Assembly (NCBI GenBank): GCA_964599375.1
Contig: CAZREW010000017.1
Span: 1-64,000, forward strand
Reading direction: 5' to 3'
Source: JAUWCL01 sp964599375
GTDB lineage: Bacteria; Krumholzibacteriota; Krumholzibacteriia; Krumholzibacteriales; Krumholzibacteriaceae
Length of the DNA: 64,000 nucleotides
Below are positions 41,131 through 50,354 of this stretch, piece after piece; the first letter of the stretch is position 1, and the number at the start of each line of letters is the position of its first letter. The position numbers and the translations under genes were made by a program. The notes beneath the pieces are model-generated. The model saw nothing but the letters and a program-made list of their open reading frames with translations, searched no databases and was not told where the DNA came from.

Positions 41131-42183
41131 ATGAACAGGAAGCATATCATAATCGTGCTCCTCGTCGCCGCTCTCGCTACCGTCTACGCGTGCAAGAGCG
41201 TCGAGACCACGAGCGCGATGCTTCATAACCAGACTGGCAACTACGAGGATGCCATAGCGCAGGCCAAGCTCGGCCTGGCGAAAAATCCTAATGACGCCGA
41301 GGCTTACTTCCAGCTGGGCATTTCCTACTCCTATACTGAGGAGATGGCGCTCGCGTACCAGAGCTTCACAAAGGCAGCGGAGCTTGACCCGAAGAAGCAG
41401 AAACTCGTGGAGGACAATATAAAATCGAACTGGGCGCGCCACTTCAATGCCGGTATAGCCGAGTTCCAGGGCGACAACATAGAGGGAGCCGCCGTCGAGT
41501 TCCGCGAGGCCGTCGACGCCGACCCGAGGCAGATCAAGGGATGGCTCAACCTGGCGAAGGCCTACAACTCCCTGGCTGCCGACGATTCGACATACTGGGA
41601 CAAGTCGTTCATGGTCGCAGACACGCTTATGACGCTGGTAAAAGAAGACGACCAGGACTACGGCAAGGTGCTCGAGCTCGCCGGGAAGGTCCTGATAATC
41701 AAGGGCGAGAAGGACAGGGCCTACGGGATATTCGAGAAGCTGATGAGGGACGACCCTGTCAACGCCGAGATAGTCGAGGAGGTAGGCAACGATTTCCTGA
41801 TGAACGACCAGTGGGAAGACGCCGTGAAGTTCTTCCAGCTGGCCGCCGACGGGCGCCGCGCTACCGAGACGGAGAGCTTCGACCTCTACTACAACATGGG
41901 CGTTTGTTATCTGAGGCTTGATCAGTACCTTCTTTCCGCGGATTCCTTCCAGAACGCGCTGGCGGTAGATCCCGATAACAAGGCCGCGAACTACAGCCTT
42001 CTTCTCGCCTACTACTCTGGCGAGTTCTGGGACGAGGCGATCATGCAGGGGCAGGCCTATACCGAGAAGTTTTCGGACGACCCGAGGGGCTGGCAGATCC
42101 TGAGCCTCGCCTTCAACAAGAAGGGCATGAAGATCAAGGCCGAGGAAGCGGCCAGGAAATACCAGGAGCTGATGGGTGGCTGA
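41131..42183 (+). CDS. TPR repeat lipoprotein
   Basis: A 350-aa protein starting MNRKHIIIVLLVAALATVYACKS, a lipoprotein signal with Cys21 (lipobox VYAC). The rest is a run of tetratricopeptide repeats, for example NYEDAIAQAKLGLAKNPNDAEAYFQLGISY, then AALAYQSF-like pairs and YYNMGVCYLRLDQYLLSADSFQNALAVDP. This would be a periplasmic, membrane-anchored protein scaffold. The ATG at 41131 has GAAGGAGG 11 nt upstream; the frame stays open further upstream but without a sensible start. No adjacent gene suggests a specific partner. Confidence 0.83.
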   Translation: MNRKHIIIVLLVAALATVYACKSVETTSAMLHNQTGNYEDAIAQAKLGLAKNPNDAEAYFQLGISYSYTEEMALAYQSFTKAAELDPKKQKLVEDNIKSNWARHFNAGIAEFQGDNIEGAAVEFREAVDADPRQIKGWLNLAKAYNSLAADDSTYWDKSFMVADTLMTLVKEDDQDYGKVLELAGKVLIIKGEKDRAYGIFEKLMRDDPVNAEIVEEVGNDFLMNDQWEDAVKFFQLAADGRRATETESFDLYYNMGVCYLRLDQYLLSADSFQNALAVDPDNKAANYSLLLAYYSGEFWDEAIMQGQAYTEKFSDDPRGWQILSLAFNKKGMKIKAEEAARKYQELMGG

Positions 42184-42196
42184 GAGAACTGTCGCG

Positions 42197-42219
42197 GGGG
42201 CGCGCCGCCGGCGCGCCCC
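42197..42219. repeat. Very GC-rich perfect hairpin after the TPR lipoprotein gene
   Basis: GGGGCGCGCC (42197-42206) and GGCGCGCCCC (42210-42219) are perfect 10-bp inverted repeats with a 3-nt loop, 13 bp after the TPR lipoprotein stop. There is no immediate T run. It probably slows or ends transcription before the rho promoter. Confidence 0.5.
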
Positions 42220-42268
42220 GGCTTCGCTTCCGCCCGCCGGCGTTCTTTCCGTTCGAAGCCCATTTATC

Positions 42269-42297
42269 TTGACATGGGGAGGATTCTCAGATATTAT
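42269..42297 (+). promoter_or_regulatory. rho promoter with a long leader
   Basis: TTGACA at 42269-42274, 17 bp, TATTAT at 42292-42297 (5 of 6): the best housekeeping-type promoter in the window. Transcription from about 42304 gives a leader of about 270 nt before the rho ATG. The leader is less GC-rich than the genes and has a small hairpin (ACCGC/GCGGT, 42528-42540). Long rho leaders that allow Rho to attenuate its own synthesis are known in enterobacteria; the same is inferred here. The 389-bp gap 42184-42572 holds only this, the hairpin at 42197 and no open frame worth calling. Confidence 0.65.
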
Positions 42298-42572
42298 GAT
42301 TATCGTAAGGGTTTGTTTCTTCGATGTCCCCAGTTCTCCCTGAAAGACGGAGGTCGTTCCCGGCAACGGGTCCTCGTATAAGCCCTTTCGATGATTGCCA
42401 CATATCATGTTCGAACGCCATGGATCCACCGAAATAAACGGAGAACTTGATCAGCGTTGTTTTTATCGATGATTGAGATAGATCCCGATTTTCAGCAGGA
42501 AAGGAAAGACCAGTGAAACCGCGGGGTACCGCCCGGCGGTGGTGAGGGGTAACAGTAAAGAGGTTTTTATTT

Positions 42573-43820
42573 ATGGAAATAGCAGAGCTCAAAAAAAGGA
42601 AGATCGACGAGCTGATGACGATGGCTGACGAGCTGAAGATCAGCGAGGCGAGCAGCCTGAGGAAGCAGGAGCTTATATTCAGGATCCTCGAGGAGCAGGC
42701 CAAGCAGAACGGCTTCATTTATAACGAGGGGGTCCTGCAGGTGCTGCCCGAAGGGTACGGGTTCCTGAGGTCTCCCGATTACAATTATCTGCCTGGCCCG
42801 GACGACATCTACGTGTCACCGTCCCAGATCAAGAAGTTCTCGCTTCGCACGGGGGATACGGTCTCGGGGCAGGTCCGCTCGCCCAAGGATTCGGAGAGGT
42901 ATTTCGCCCTTCTGAAGGTCGAGGCGGTCAACGGGGAACACCCGGAGGAAGCGAAGAAGAAGACGCTCTTTGACAACCTCACCCCGCTTTACCCGCTCGA
43001 GATGATAGATCTCGAGCACGATCCGGTCGACCTGTCGACGAGGTTGATGAACCTTCTCACCCCGATCGGCAAGGGGCAGAGGGCCCTGATCGTGGCCCCC
43101 CCGAGGACTGGAAAGACGATCCTGCTGCAGAAGATCGCTAACTCGATCACGGCAAATCACCCCGAGATAGTCCTGATAGTCCTGCTCATAGACGAGCGTC
43201 CCGAAGAGGTCACCGACATGCAGCGCTCGGTCCACGGCGAGGTAATCAGCTCGACGTTCGACGAACCGGCGGACAGGCACGTGCACGTCGCCGACATGGT
43301 CATCCAGAAGGCGAAGCGCCTGGTCGAGCACGGGAAGGACGTCGTGATCCTGCTCGACTCGATCACGAGGCTCGCCAGGGCGCACAACGCGGTCGTCCCC
43401 CATTCGGGCAAGATCCTCTCCGGAGGAGTTGACTCGAACGCGCTGCAGAGGCCGAAGCGCTTCTTCGGAGCGGCCCGTAACACCGAGGAGCAGGGGAGCC
43501 TGACGATCATCGCCACGGCGCTGATCGAGACGGGAAGCCGGATGGACGAGGTCATCTTCGAGGAGTTCAAGGGAACCGGCAACCTCGAGATAGTCCTCGA
43601 CCGCAGGCTCGCCGACAAGAGGGTCTGGCCGGCGATCGACATCTTCCGCTCGGGCACGAGGAAGGAAGAACTGTTGCTCGACGAGAAGGTGCTGAGCAAG
43701 GTCTACATACTACGCAAGTTCCTCAGCGACAAGTCGTGTGTCGAGGCGATGGAGTTCCTGCTCGAGAAGATGTCGAGGACTAAATCGAACAACAAGTTCC
43801 TCCAGTCGATGAACGCCTGA
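42573..43820 (+). CDS. rho: Transcription termination factor Rho
   Basis: Rho is the hexameric RNA translocase that ends transcription. The 415-aa protein has the N-terminal SAP-like helices (MEIAELKKRKIDELMTMADE), the cold-shock-type RNA-binding domain (GYGFLRSPDYNYLPGPDDIYVSPSQIKKF), Walker A APPRTGKTILL, Walker B VVILLDSITRLARAHN, and the secondary RNA-binding loops (RRLADKRVWPAID). All are intact and there is no large insertion, unlike Rho of many high-GC Gram-positives. It heads the run rho-rpmE-DUF1385-prfA-prmC-murA found in many bacteria. Confidence 0.97.
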   Translation: MEIAELKKRKIDELMTMADELKISEASSLRKQELIFRILEEQAKQNGFIYNEGVLQVLPEGYGFLRSPDYNYLPGPDDIYVSPSQIKKFSLRTGDTVSGQVRSPKDSERYFALLKVEAVNGEHPEEAKKKTLFDNLTPLYPLEMIDLEHDPVDLSTRLMNLLTPIGKGQRALIVAPPRTGKTILLQKIANSITANHPEIVLIVLLIDERPEEVTDMQRSVHGEVISSTFDEPADRHVHVADMVIQKAKRLVEHGKDVVILLDSITRLARAHNAVVPHSGKILSGGVDSNALQRPKRFFGAARNTEEQGSLTIIATALIETGSRMDEVIFEEFKGTGNLEIVLDRRLADKRVWPAIDIFRSGTRKEELLLDEKVLSKVYILRKFLSDKSCVEAMEFLLEKMSRTKSNNKFLQSMNA

Positions 43821-43935
43821 CGGCGGAGGCGTGAAAATATATTTGAATTCGTCGTGGCGCGTTATTAGATTGTCTGGTCCCCGGCATCCGCCGGATAAGT
43901 GGAAGTGAAACAGGGATAATACCGGAGAAGATGAA

Positions 43936-44166
43936 ATGAAGAAGGATATCCACCCCGAGTACAAGAAGACGACGATCACCTGTCTATGCGGCAACGTGAT
44001 AGAGACACGTTCCACACAGGACGAGATACACGTCGAGATCTGCTCGCAGTGCCACCCGTTTTTCACCGGAAAACAGAAGCTGATCGATACGGCGGGGCGT
44101 GTCGAGAGATTCCAGCGCAAGTACGGCGATTACAGGAAGAAAGCAAGCGAGCGGGACAAGAAGTAG
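43936..44166 (+). CDS. rpmE: 50S ribosomal protein L31 (zinc-binding form)
   Basis: A 76-aa protein beginning MKKDIHPEYKKTTITCLCGN with the four zinc-binding Cys (C16, C18, C36, C39) of the zinc form of L31, then the HPFFTGKQKLIDTAGRVERFQRKY core. L31 bridges the ribosomal subunits. The zinc form is normally replaced by a Cys-free copy under zinc starvation in other bacteria; no such copy is in this window. ATG start; the 115-bp gap before it shows nothing else. Confidence 0.97.
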   Translation: MKKDIHPEYKKTTITCLCGNVIETRSTQDEIHVEICSQCHPFFTGKQKLIDTAGRVERFQRKYGDYRKKASERDKK

Positions 44167-44205
44167 CTCCACCCTCACAGGCCTTCGATCGGGACAGAGG
44201 GAAGA

Positions 44206-45123
44206 ATGCCCGGCTGCGACGGAGAAAAACGCCTTCAGGTCGGTGGCCAGGCCGTCATCGAGGGCGTCATGATGCGTTCACCCTCAGGCATGGCGACGGC
44301 CGTGAGGACGCGCAACGGCAGGATCGTCGTAAAGACCGAGCCTTTCGTCAGCCTCACCAGGAAAAACAGGTTCTTCGGCTTTCCCGTGATCCGCGGGGCA
44401 GTGGCCCTTGTGGAGACGTTCGTCGTCGCCATCAAGGCGCTCGCCTTTTCGGGGGACGAGTCTATCAGAGAGGATGAAGAAGAGGAGAAAAAGGGCGGTG
44501 GCGTCACGTGGCAGATGGTCCTTGCGATGGTCGGGGCGGTCTTGCTCGGCATGGCGCTCTTCTTCTACGTCCCCCTTCTGCTGACCGGACGACTCGGTAT
44601 CGAGAGTGGCGTGCTCTTCAACCTCGTCGACGGGATCTTCCGGCTTACGATCATATTCCTCTACATCTGGGGCATAACGAGGTGGAAGGAGATGAAGAGG
44701 ATATTCGAGTACCACGGCGCGGAGCACAAGGCTATCTTCACGTACGAGGATGGAGCCGAAGTAACGGCCGACAACGCGATGGACCACCCGCGGCTTCATC
44801 CGAGATGCAGCACCTCCTTTCTTATGATAGTGGTCCTCGTCAGCGTCATCGTCTTCATCTTCACCGGCAGGCCCGACAGTCTCGGGGAGAGGGCCTTCAG
44901 GCTCGCGTTGATCCCGCTGATCGGCGGCCTGTCGTACGAGGTCCTCAAGGCTTCCTCGCGCCCGGGCTTCCGCAGGTATTTCGGGTTCGTCTACTGGCCG
45001 GGGATGATGATGCAGAAGATGACCACCCGGGAGCCATCCCGCGACCAGATCGAAGTGGCCATAGCCGCCCTGAAAGCCAGCCTGGCGGACAATTTACTGG
45101 AATCCCGACAGTTTATGGATTAG
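44206..45123 (+). CDS. DUF1385 family membrane protein
   Basis: A 305-aa protein of the DUF1385/YqhQ type: VGGQAVIEGVMMRSPSGMATAVR at the N-terminus, KNRFFGFPVIRGAVALVETF, three or four membrane helices (about 100-160 and 205-250), and the motif RIFEYHGAEHKAIFTYEDG with HPRLHPRCSTSF between them. It ends with WPGMMMQKMTTREPS. The His/Cys-rich loop suggests a metal site. The family has no established function but is very often found next to prfA, as here. ATG at 44206, 39 bp after rpmE. Confidence 0.92.
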   Translation: MPGCDGEKRLQVGGQAVIEGVMMRSPSGMATAVRTRNGRIVVKTEPFVSLTRKNRFFGFPVIRGAVALVETFVVAIKALAFSGDESIREDEEEEKKGGGVTWQMVLAMVGAVLLGMALFFYVPLLLTGRLGIESGVLFNLVDGIFRLTIIFLYIWGITRWKEMKRIFEYHGAEHKAIFTYEDGAEVTADNAMDHPRLHPRCSTSFLMIVVLVSVIVFIFTGRPDSLGERAFRLALIPLIGGLSYEVLKASSRPGFRRYFGFVYWPGMMMQKMTTREPSRDQIEVAIAALKASLADNLLESRQFMD

Positions 45124-45196
45124 TGTTTTTCGCGGGATCGGCGGCAGTCCCGGGGATCTTCCCCGCGCGGGGCCGCCATTCCGCCGGAGGACCGCG

Positions 45197-46294
45197 ATGA
45201 GCAACAGCGACAGGTACAGGAAGGTACTGGCCCGGTATGACCAGCTCTCCGAGGAGCTGGGCCGCCCGGAGAATATCCGTGACCAGAGAAAATACAGGGA
45301 TCTGGCCCGAGAGCGCAGCGATCTGGCCGACGCAGTCAAGGCTATCCGCGAGTACCTGGATCTCGACGTGAAAGCCGCCGACGACGAAGCCGTCGTCGAC
45401 TCCTCGGACGACGGGGAGCTCGTCGAGATGGCGAGCGCGGAGCTCGAGGAGATCAGGCCGCGGATGGAGGAGCTCGAGGACGAGATAAAGCTGCTGCTGA
45501 TACCGAGCGACCCGGACGACTCCCGCAACACGGTCTTCGAGATCAGGGCCGGCACGGGTGGGGACGAGGCGGCCCTGTTCGCCGCCGACCTTGCGAGGAT
45601 GTACAGGCTGTACGCCGAGGAGCAGAAGTGGAAGATCGAGGTGCTCAGCAGCAGCCCGACCGAAAAGGGCGGGTACAAGGAGATCATCTTCCTCATAACG
45701 GGCGAGAACGCCTATGGCAAGCTCAAGTTCGAGAGTGGAGTGCACAGGGTACAGCGGGTCCCTGTCACCGAGTCGGGCGGGAGGATACATACATCGGCCG
45801 TCTCGGTGGCGGTGCTCCCCGAGGCTGAGGAGGTCGACGTAGACATAGATCCCGGCGACCTCAAGATAGACGTTTACAGGTCAAGCGGGCCGGGAGGCCA
45901 GAGCGTCAACACGACGGACTCGGCCGTGCGCGTCACGCACTTGCCGACCGGGCTGGTCGTCACCTGCCAGGACGAGAAATCACAGCACAAGAACAAGGCG
46001 AAGGCGCTCAAGGTTCTCAGGTCGCGCCTGCTCGAGAAGGCCCGCAGCGAGCAGGATGACGCGATCGCCGCGCAGAGGCGGAGCATGGTCGGCTCGGGCG
46101 ACCGCAGCGCCAAGATAAGGACGTACAACTTCCCCCAGGGGAGGGTCACCGACCACAGGATCGGGCTGACCGTGCACAATCTCCACGGTATACTCGACGG
46201 GGATCTGGGCGAGGTCGTCGAGGAGCTCGCGGTGGCGCATCGCGAAGAGCTCCTCGCTCAGGAGATGGCAAAGGGATCCGCGGCGAAAGGTTGA
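45197..46294 (+). CDS. prfA: Peptide chain release factor 1
   Basis: RF1 reads UAA and UAG and triggers peptide release. The 365-aa protein has the release motif GPGGQSVNTTDSAVRVTH with Gly233-Gly234-Gln235, and the anticodon-like motif PVT in VQRVPVTESGGRIHTS, which marks RF1 rather than RF2 (SPF). An N-terminal coiled coil (RYRKVLARYDQLSEELGRPE) is normal. The ATG at 45197 follows GGAGG. The downstream prmC product methylates this Gln, and its gene begins 4 bp later. Confidence 0.97.
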   Translation: MSNSDRYRKVLARYDQLSEELGRPENIRDQRKYRDLARERSDLADAVKAIREYLDLDVKAADDEAVVDSSDDGELVEMASAELEEIRPRMEELEDEIKLLLIPSDPDDSRNTVFEIRAGTGGDEAALFAADLARMYRLYAEEQKWKIEVLSSSPTEKGGYKEIIFLITGENAYGKLKFESGVHRVQRVPVTESGGRIHTSAVSVAVLPEAEEVDVDIDPGDLKIDVYRSSGPGGQSVNTTDSAVRVTHLPTGLVVTCQDEKSQHKNKAKALKVLRSRLLEKARSEQDDAIAAQRRSMVGSGDRSAKIRTYNFPQGRVTDHRIGLTVHNLHGILDGDLGEVVEELAVAHREELLAQEMAKGSAAKG

Positions 46295-46298
46295 ACGG

Positions 46299-47162
46299 AT
46301 GGATCGCACGCCGACAGTGATCGAAGCGGTCAGGATGTCCGAGGGGTACCTCGAGAAGCACGGGGTCGAGTCGCCGAGGCTCAGCGCCGAGCACCTGCTC
46401 GCCAAGGCCCTGCGCTGCACGAGGCTCGATCTCTACCTGAGGTTCGAGGAGAAGCTCTGCGCCCCGGTGCTCGACGAGTACCGCGGCGACCTGAGGAAGA
46501 GGGCCGGCCGGATGCCGCTGCAGTACATACTCGGCGAGGCCCCGTTCCGTTCCCTTATGCTGAGGATCGAGGAGGATGTCTTCATCCCGCGCCCGGAGAC
46601 CGAGCTTCTCGTAGAGATGGCGGTCGGGCTGATGGGCGGGCGCGAAGATGTCCGGTTCATAGAGTTCGGCACCGGTTCGGGCGCGATATCGGGCGCGCTC
46701 GCCTCGGCCGGCCCGGGTTGGACCGGGATAGCGTTCGACATCTCGCCTAAAGCGGCGGCGCTGGCGGCCTCTAACATGGAGAAGCTCGGCCTGTCGGGGC
46801 GCGTCGATGTCCTGGTCTCGGACGGGTTCGGCGAGTTCGCTGAAGAGGGGAGCTTCGACCTCGTGATCTCCAACCCCCCGTATATACCGGCCGGCGATAT
46901 CGCCGGCCTGCAGGCGGAGGTATCGTCTTGGGAAAGCCGCATGGCCCTTGACGGTGGCGAGGACGGGCTGCGATTCTACCCCGTTATCGCCGGGGAGGGC
47001 ATCAGGCTGCTCAGGCCGGGCGGGGCGATCGCCGTCGAGATAGGTCACGGGCAGGGAGGAACAGTCTCCTCCATGCTGAAGGCGGCGGGATTTGCCGACG
47101 TGGAGATAAGAAGGGACTATAACGGCCTCGAGCGGATGGTCGGTGGAAGACGGGAGCAGTGA
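46299..47162 (+). CDS. prmC: Release factor glutamine methyltransferase PrmC
   Basis: PrmC methylates the GGQ glutamine of release factors. The 287-aa protein has the N-terminal helical domain (about 1-85), the segment PLQYILGEAPFRSLMLRIEEDVFIPRPETELLVE, the SAM-binding EFGTGSGAISGALA, and the catalytic NPPY motif in VISNPPYIPAGDI. Length and order are normal. Its stop overlaps the murA start (TGATG). ATG at 46299. Confidence 0.96.
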   Translation: MDRTPTVIEAVRMSEGYLEKHGVESPRLSAEHLLAKALRCTRLDLYLRFEEKLCAPVLDEYRGDLRKRAGRMPLQYILGEAPFRSLMLRIEEDVFIPRPETELLVEMAVGLMGGREDVRFIEFGTGSGAISGALASAGPGWTGIAFDISPKAAALAASNMEKLGLSGRVDVLVSDGFGEFAEEGSFDLVISNPPYIPAGDIAGLQAEVSSWESRMALDGGEDGLRFYPVIAGEGIRLLRPGGAIAVEIGHGQGGTVSSMLKAAGFADVEIRRDYNGLERMVGGRREQ

Positions 47163-48415
47163 TGGACAGTTTCATTATCAGGGGGCCGTCGAGGCTCGAG
47201 GGGACGGTCAGGATAAGCGGCGCTAAGAACGCGATGCTCCCGCTCATGGCGGCGACGATCCTCACCGGAGGGCGCTGCATCCTCGACAACGTCCCGAACC
47301 TCCGCGACACGAGGACGATGATGAAGGTCCTCGGGACGCTCGGCATTCCGTCGGCCCTCGAGGACGGAGTCCTGACGATCGACGCGACCGATGTCACCTC
47401 GTTCGAGGCGCCGTACGACCTGGTCCGCACGATGCGCGCCTCGATATATGTGCTCGGCCCGCTGCTTGCGAGGTTCGGCAGGGCCAGGGTCTCGATGCCC
47501 GGCGGATGCGCCTGGGGCCCGAGGCCGATCGACCTGCACCTCAAGGGGATGATGGCGCTGGGAGCGGAGATAAGGATAGACCACGGATATATAGACGCCA
47601 CAGCCGACAGGCTCAGGGGCGGTCAGGTGATACTCGCAGTTCCGAGCGTCGGCGCGACCGTGAACATACTGATCGCCGCTTCGCTGGCCGACGGCGAGTC
47701 GGTGATCGAGAATGCCGCCCGGGAGCCCGAGATCTCGGCGCTCGCAGGCGCGCTCAGATGCGCCGGCGTGGAGATCGAGGGGGAAGGGACATCCACGATA
47801 CGCGTTCAGGGAAGCGGATCGGTAGAGCCGTTCAGGCATGCAGTTATCCCCGACAGGATCGAGGCGGGTACTTACGCCGCCGCGGCGCTCATCACTGGGG
47901 GCGACGTGACTCTTGAAGGCTGCCGACCGGATCATATGCTCGCCATGATCGACAAGCTCGAGGCGTGCGGCGCCACCGTCAGCGCGACCGGTGACTCGAT
48001 GAGGGTCAAGGGCCCGGACAGGATCTCGCCGGTCGATATAGACACGGGATTCTATCCTTCGTTTCCCACCGACATGCAGGCGCAGATGATGGCGGTCCTC
48101 TGCGTTGCCGAAGGGACGAGCACGATCATAGAGCATGTCTATCCCGACAGGTTCACCCATGTCCCCGAGCTGAGGCGCTTCGGCGCGAAGATCGCGCTTG
48201 ACGGTCACGTCGCGATCATCTCCGGCACGGAAAAGCTCGAGGGAGCGCCGGTGATGGCTACCGATATCAGGGCCAGCTCGGCCCTTCTGCTCGCCGGTAT
48301 GATCGCAGAGGGTGAGACGAAGGTCCTGAGGATCTATCATATCGAGCGTGGTTACGAGGACATCGAGAACAAGCTGCGCGCACTCGGCGCGAACATACAG
48401 AGAGTTTCCGGCTGA
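47162..48415 (+). CDS. murA: UDP-N-acetylglucosamine 1-carboxyvinyltransferase MurA
   Basis: MurA makes the first committed peptidoglycan precursor from UDP-GlcNAc and PEP. The 417-aa protein starts MDSFIIRGPSRLEGTVRISG with the KN pair in GAKNAML. The fosfomycin-reactive Cys116 lies in MPGGCAWGPRPIDLH, and the other hallmark is RIEAGTYAAAA. The presence of Cys means ordinary fosfomycin sensitivity would be expected of the enzyme. The ATG at 47162 overlaps the prmC stop; a GTG one codon upstream is less likely. Confidence 0.97.
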   Translation: MDSFIIRGPSRLEGTVRISGAKNAMLPLMAATILTGGRCILDNVPNLRDTRTMMKVLGTLGIPSALEDGVLTIDATDVTSFEAPYDLVRTMRASIYVLGPLLARFGRARVSMPGGCAWGPRPIDLHLKGMMALGAEIRIDHGYIDATADRLRGGQVILAVPSVGATVNILIAASLADGESVIENAAREPEISALAGALRCAGVEIEGEGTSTIRVQGSGSVEPFRHAVIPDRIEAGTYAAAALITGGDVTLEGCRPDHMLAMIDKLEACGATVSATGDSMRVKGPDRISPVDIDTGFYPSFPTDMQAQMMAVLCVAEGTSTIIEHVYPDRFTHVPELRRFGAKIALDGHVAIISGTEKLEGAPVMATDIRASSALLLAGMIAEGETKVLRIYHIERGYEDIENKLRALGANIQRVSG

Positions 48416-48440
48416 CCGGTCCCGCGGGGGGAGCCTCTTC

Positions 48441-50354
48441 TTGAAACACGTCATCATAGGAACCGCCGGCCATGTCGACCATGGCAAGACCGAGCTGGTC
48501 AAGGCGCTCACGGGGCACGATACCGACCGCCTTGCCGAGGAGAAGAAGAGAGGCATCTCGATCGTCCTCGGTTTCGCGCCGATCGACCTCGGTACGGATG
48601 TCGAAGCGGGCGTCGTCGATGTTCCGGGCCATGAGCGTTTCGTGAAGAACATGGTCTCGGGCGCGGTCGGCGTCGACGTCGCGCTGATCGCCGTGGCTGC
48701 CGACGAGGGCGTGATGCCTCAGACCGAGGAGCACTTTGAGGTGCTCAGGCTGCTCGGCGTTCGCAGCGGCGTTATAGCGCTGACCAAGATCGATATCGTC
48801 GACAGGGAGATAGTGGACATCGTCGAGAGCGAGATCGTGGATCTTCTGAAGGGCACCTCGCTCGAGGGCAGCCCCTTCGTTCGGACATCGGTGGTGAGCG
48901 GAGAAGGCATAGAGGAGCTCAGGAAGGCGCTCGCCCGCGCCGCGGGTGAGGTCTCGGGGCGAGCCCCGGGCGCATTCTTCAGGATGCCGGTCGACAGGAT
49001 CTTTACCAGGAGCGGGATCGGGACGATAGTGACCGGGACGACATGGAGCGGGAGCGTCCGCACAGGTGACGAGCTGGCGCTCGAGCCGCAGGGCCGCAGA
49101 ATCAGGGTCAGGGAGGTCCAGTCCTTCGAGCATGACATAGATGAGTCGGTTTCGGGGATGCGCACGGCCCTGGCCCTTCACGGGGTCAAGGTCGAGGAGG
49201 TTCATACCGGCGACCAGCTCCTTACGCCCGGGATCCTCCCGGTGACTTCGATGATAGACGCGCGCATAGAGATGAGCAGGCTTGGGGGCTCAAAGCTCAG
49301 GAACAGGCAGAGGGTGAGGTTCCATCACGCCGCCGCGGAGATATTGGCCCGGGCCGTCCTGCTCGACGGCGAGCAGCTGGGCCCCGGCGAGAGCGGTATC
49401 GTCCAGCTGAGGCTCGAAAGGCCGGTCGCCGCGATGGGCGGTGACCGTTTCGTGCTGAGGACGTACTCCCCGATGAGGATACTCGCTGGAGGGCGGATCA
49501 TCGATCCCGCGGCGCCGAAGGAGAAGCGTTTCCGCTCAGAGAGGCTCGCCCTGCTCGCCGAGCTCGACTCCGGAGAAGCGGGGCGCATAGTCGCCGCCCT
49601 GGCCAGGGGCGCGGGCCCCGCCGGGCTGGAGACCGGGCAGCTCTTGATCTACGGCGTAGGCCCCGAATCGGCGGCGGACGCGGCGCGCGCGCTGGTTTCT
49701 TCCGGCGAACTGGAGACTGACGGCGCGAGGTTCTATCACCGCGATACGGTCGGACGTCTCGAGAAGAGGATCCTCTCTGAGCTCGAGGATTTCATGAAGG
49801 AGAACGAGCTGGTGTGGGGAGTAGACCGCGAGGAGCTGCGCGCAATGGCCGGTCTGGCCGGCAGCCCGCTCTTCGACTATCTTCTCGAGAAGGGGCGGAC
49901 GCGGTCCACCCTCTTTTTCAGGGGCGGCAAGGTGCGGGCCGGATCGGATGATCTCGAGCTGACAGGCGAGACGAAGGCTCTCGTCGAGAAGCTTGGCTCC
50001 GCCTTCGCGGAGGCGGGATGGAGATTCCCGATGAAGGGCGACATCCTTCAGGCCGCCTCGGGGGACGCAAAGAAGATGAACAGATGTATCCGTATCCTCC
50101 AGGACGCGGGGAAGATAGTGCGTGTGGGGCAGGAAGGGTGGATATCGGCTCAGGCCCTTTCGGAAGTCATATCGAAGGTAGCCGGCATCATCGGCGAAAA
50201 AGGATCGATGTCTGTCGGGGATTTCAAGGACGGGCTCGGGCTGTCGCGCAAGTATGCCGTCCCGCTGCTCGAGTATCTCGACGGCAGCGGCTACACGAGG
50301 CGCGAGGGGGACGAGAGGGTCTCCGGCCCCGCGCTGAAGGGAGAGGTGGAATGA
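48441..50354 (+). CDS. selB: Selenocysteine-specific elongation factor SelB
   Basis: SelB delivers selenocysteyl-tRNA to UGA codons that carry a SECIS hairpin. The 637-aa product starts KHVIIGTAGHVDHGKTELVKAL, has the switch sequence DTDRLAEEKKRGISIVLGF, VDVPGHERFVKNMVSGA and LTKIDIV. Beta-barrel domains follow (FTRSGIGTIVTGT, about 175-370) and a run of winged-helix units to the end (about 390-637). The GISI switch and the winged-helix tail separate SelB from EF-Tu. A TTG start at 48441 is chosen because GGGGGAG lies 7 nt before it. selA, selD and the Sec tRNA are not in the window. Confidence 0.93.
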   Translation: MKHVIIGTAGHVDHGKTELVKALTGHDTDRLAEEKKRGISIVLGFAPIDLGTDVEAGVVDVPGHERFVKNMVSGAVGVDVALIAVAADEGVMPQTEEHFEVLRLLGVRSGVIALTKIDIVDREIVDIVESEIVDLLKGTSLEGSPFVRTSVVSGEGIEELRKALARAAGEVSGRAPGAFFRMPVDRIFTRSGIGTIVTGTTWSGSVRTGDELALEPQGRRIRVREVQSFEHDIDESVSGMRTALALHGVKVEEVHTGDQLLTPGILPVTSMIDARIEMSRLGGSKLRNRQRVRFHHAAAEILARAVLLDGEQLGPGESGIVQLRLERPVAAMGGDRFVLRTYSPMRILAGGRIIDPAAPKEKRFRSERLALLAELDSGEAGRIVAALARGAGPAGLETGQLLIYGVGPESAADAARALVSSGELETDGARFYHRDTVGRLEKRILSELEDFMKENELVWGVDREELRAMAGLAGSPLFDYLLEKGRTRSTLFFRGGKVRAGSDDLELTGETKALVEKLGSAFAEAGWRFPMKGDILQAASGDAKKMNRCIRILQDAGKIVRVGQEGWISAQALSEVISKVAGIIGEKGSMSVGDFKDGLGLSRKYAVPLLEYLDGSGYTRREGDERVSGPALKGEVE

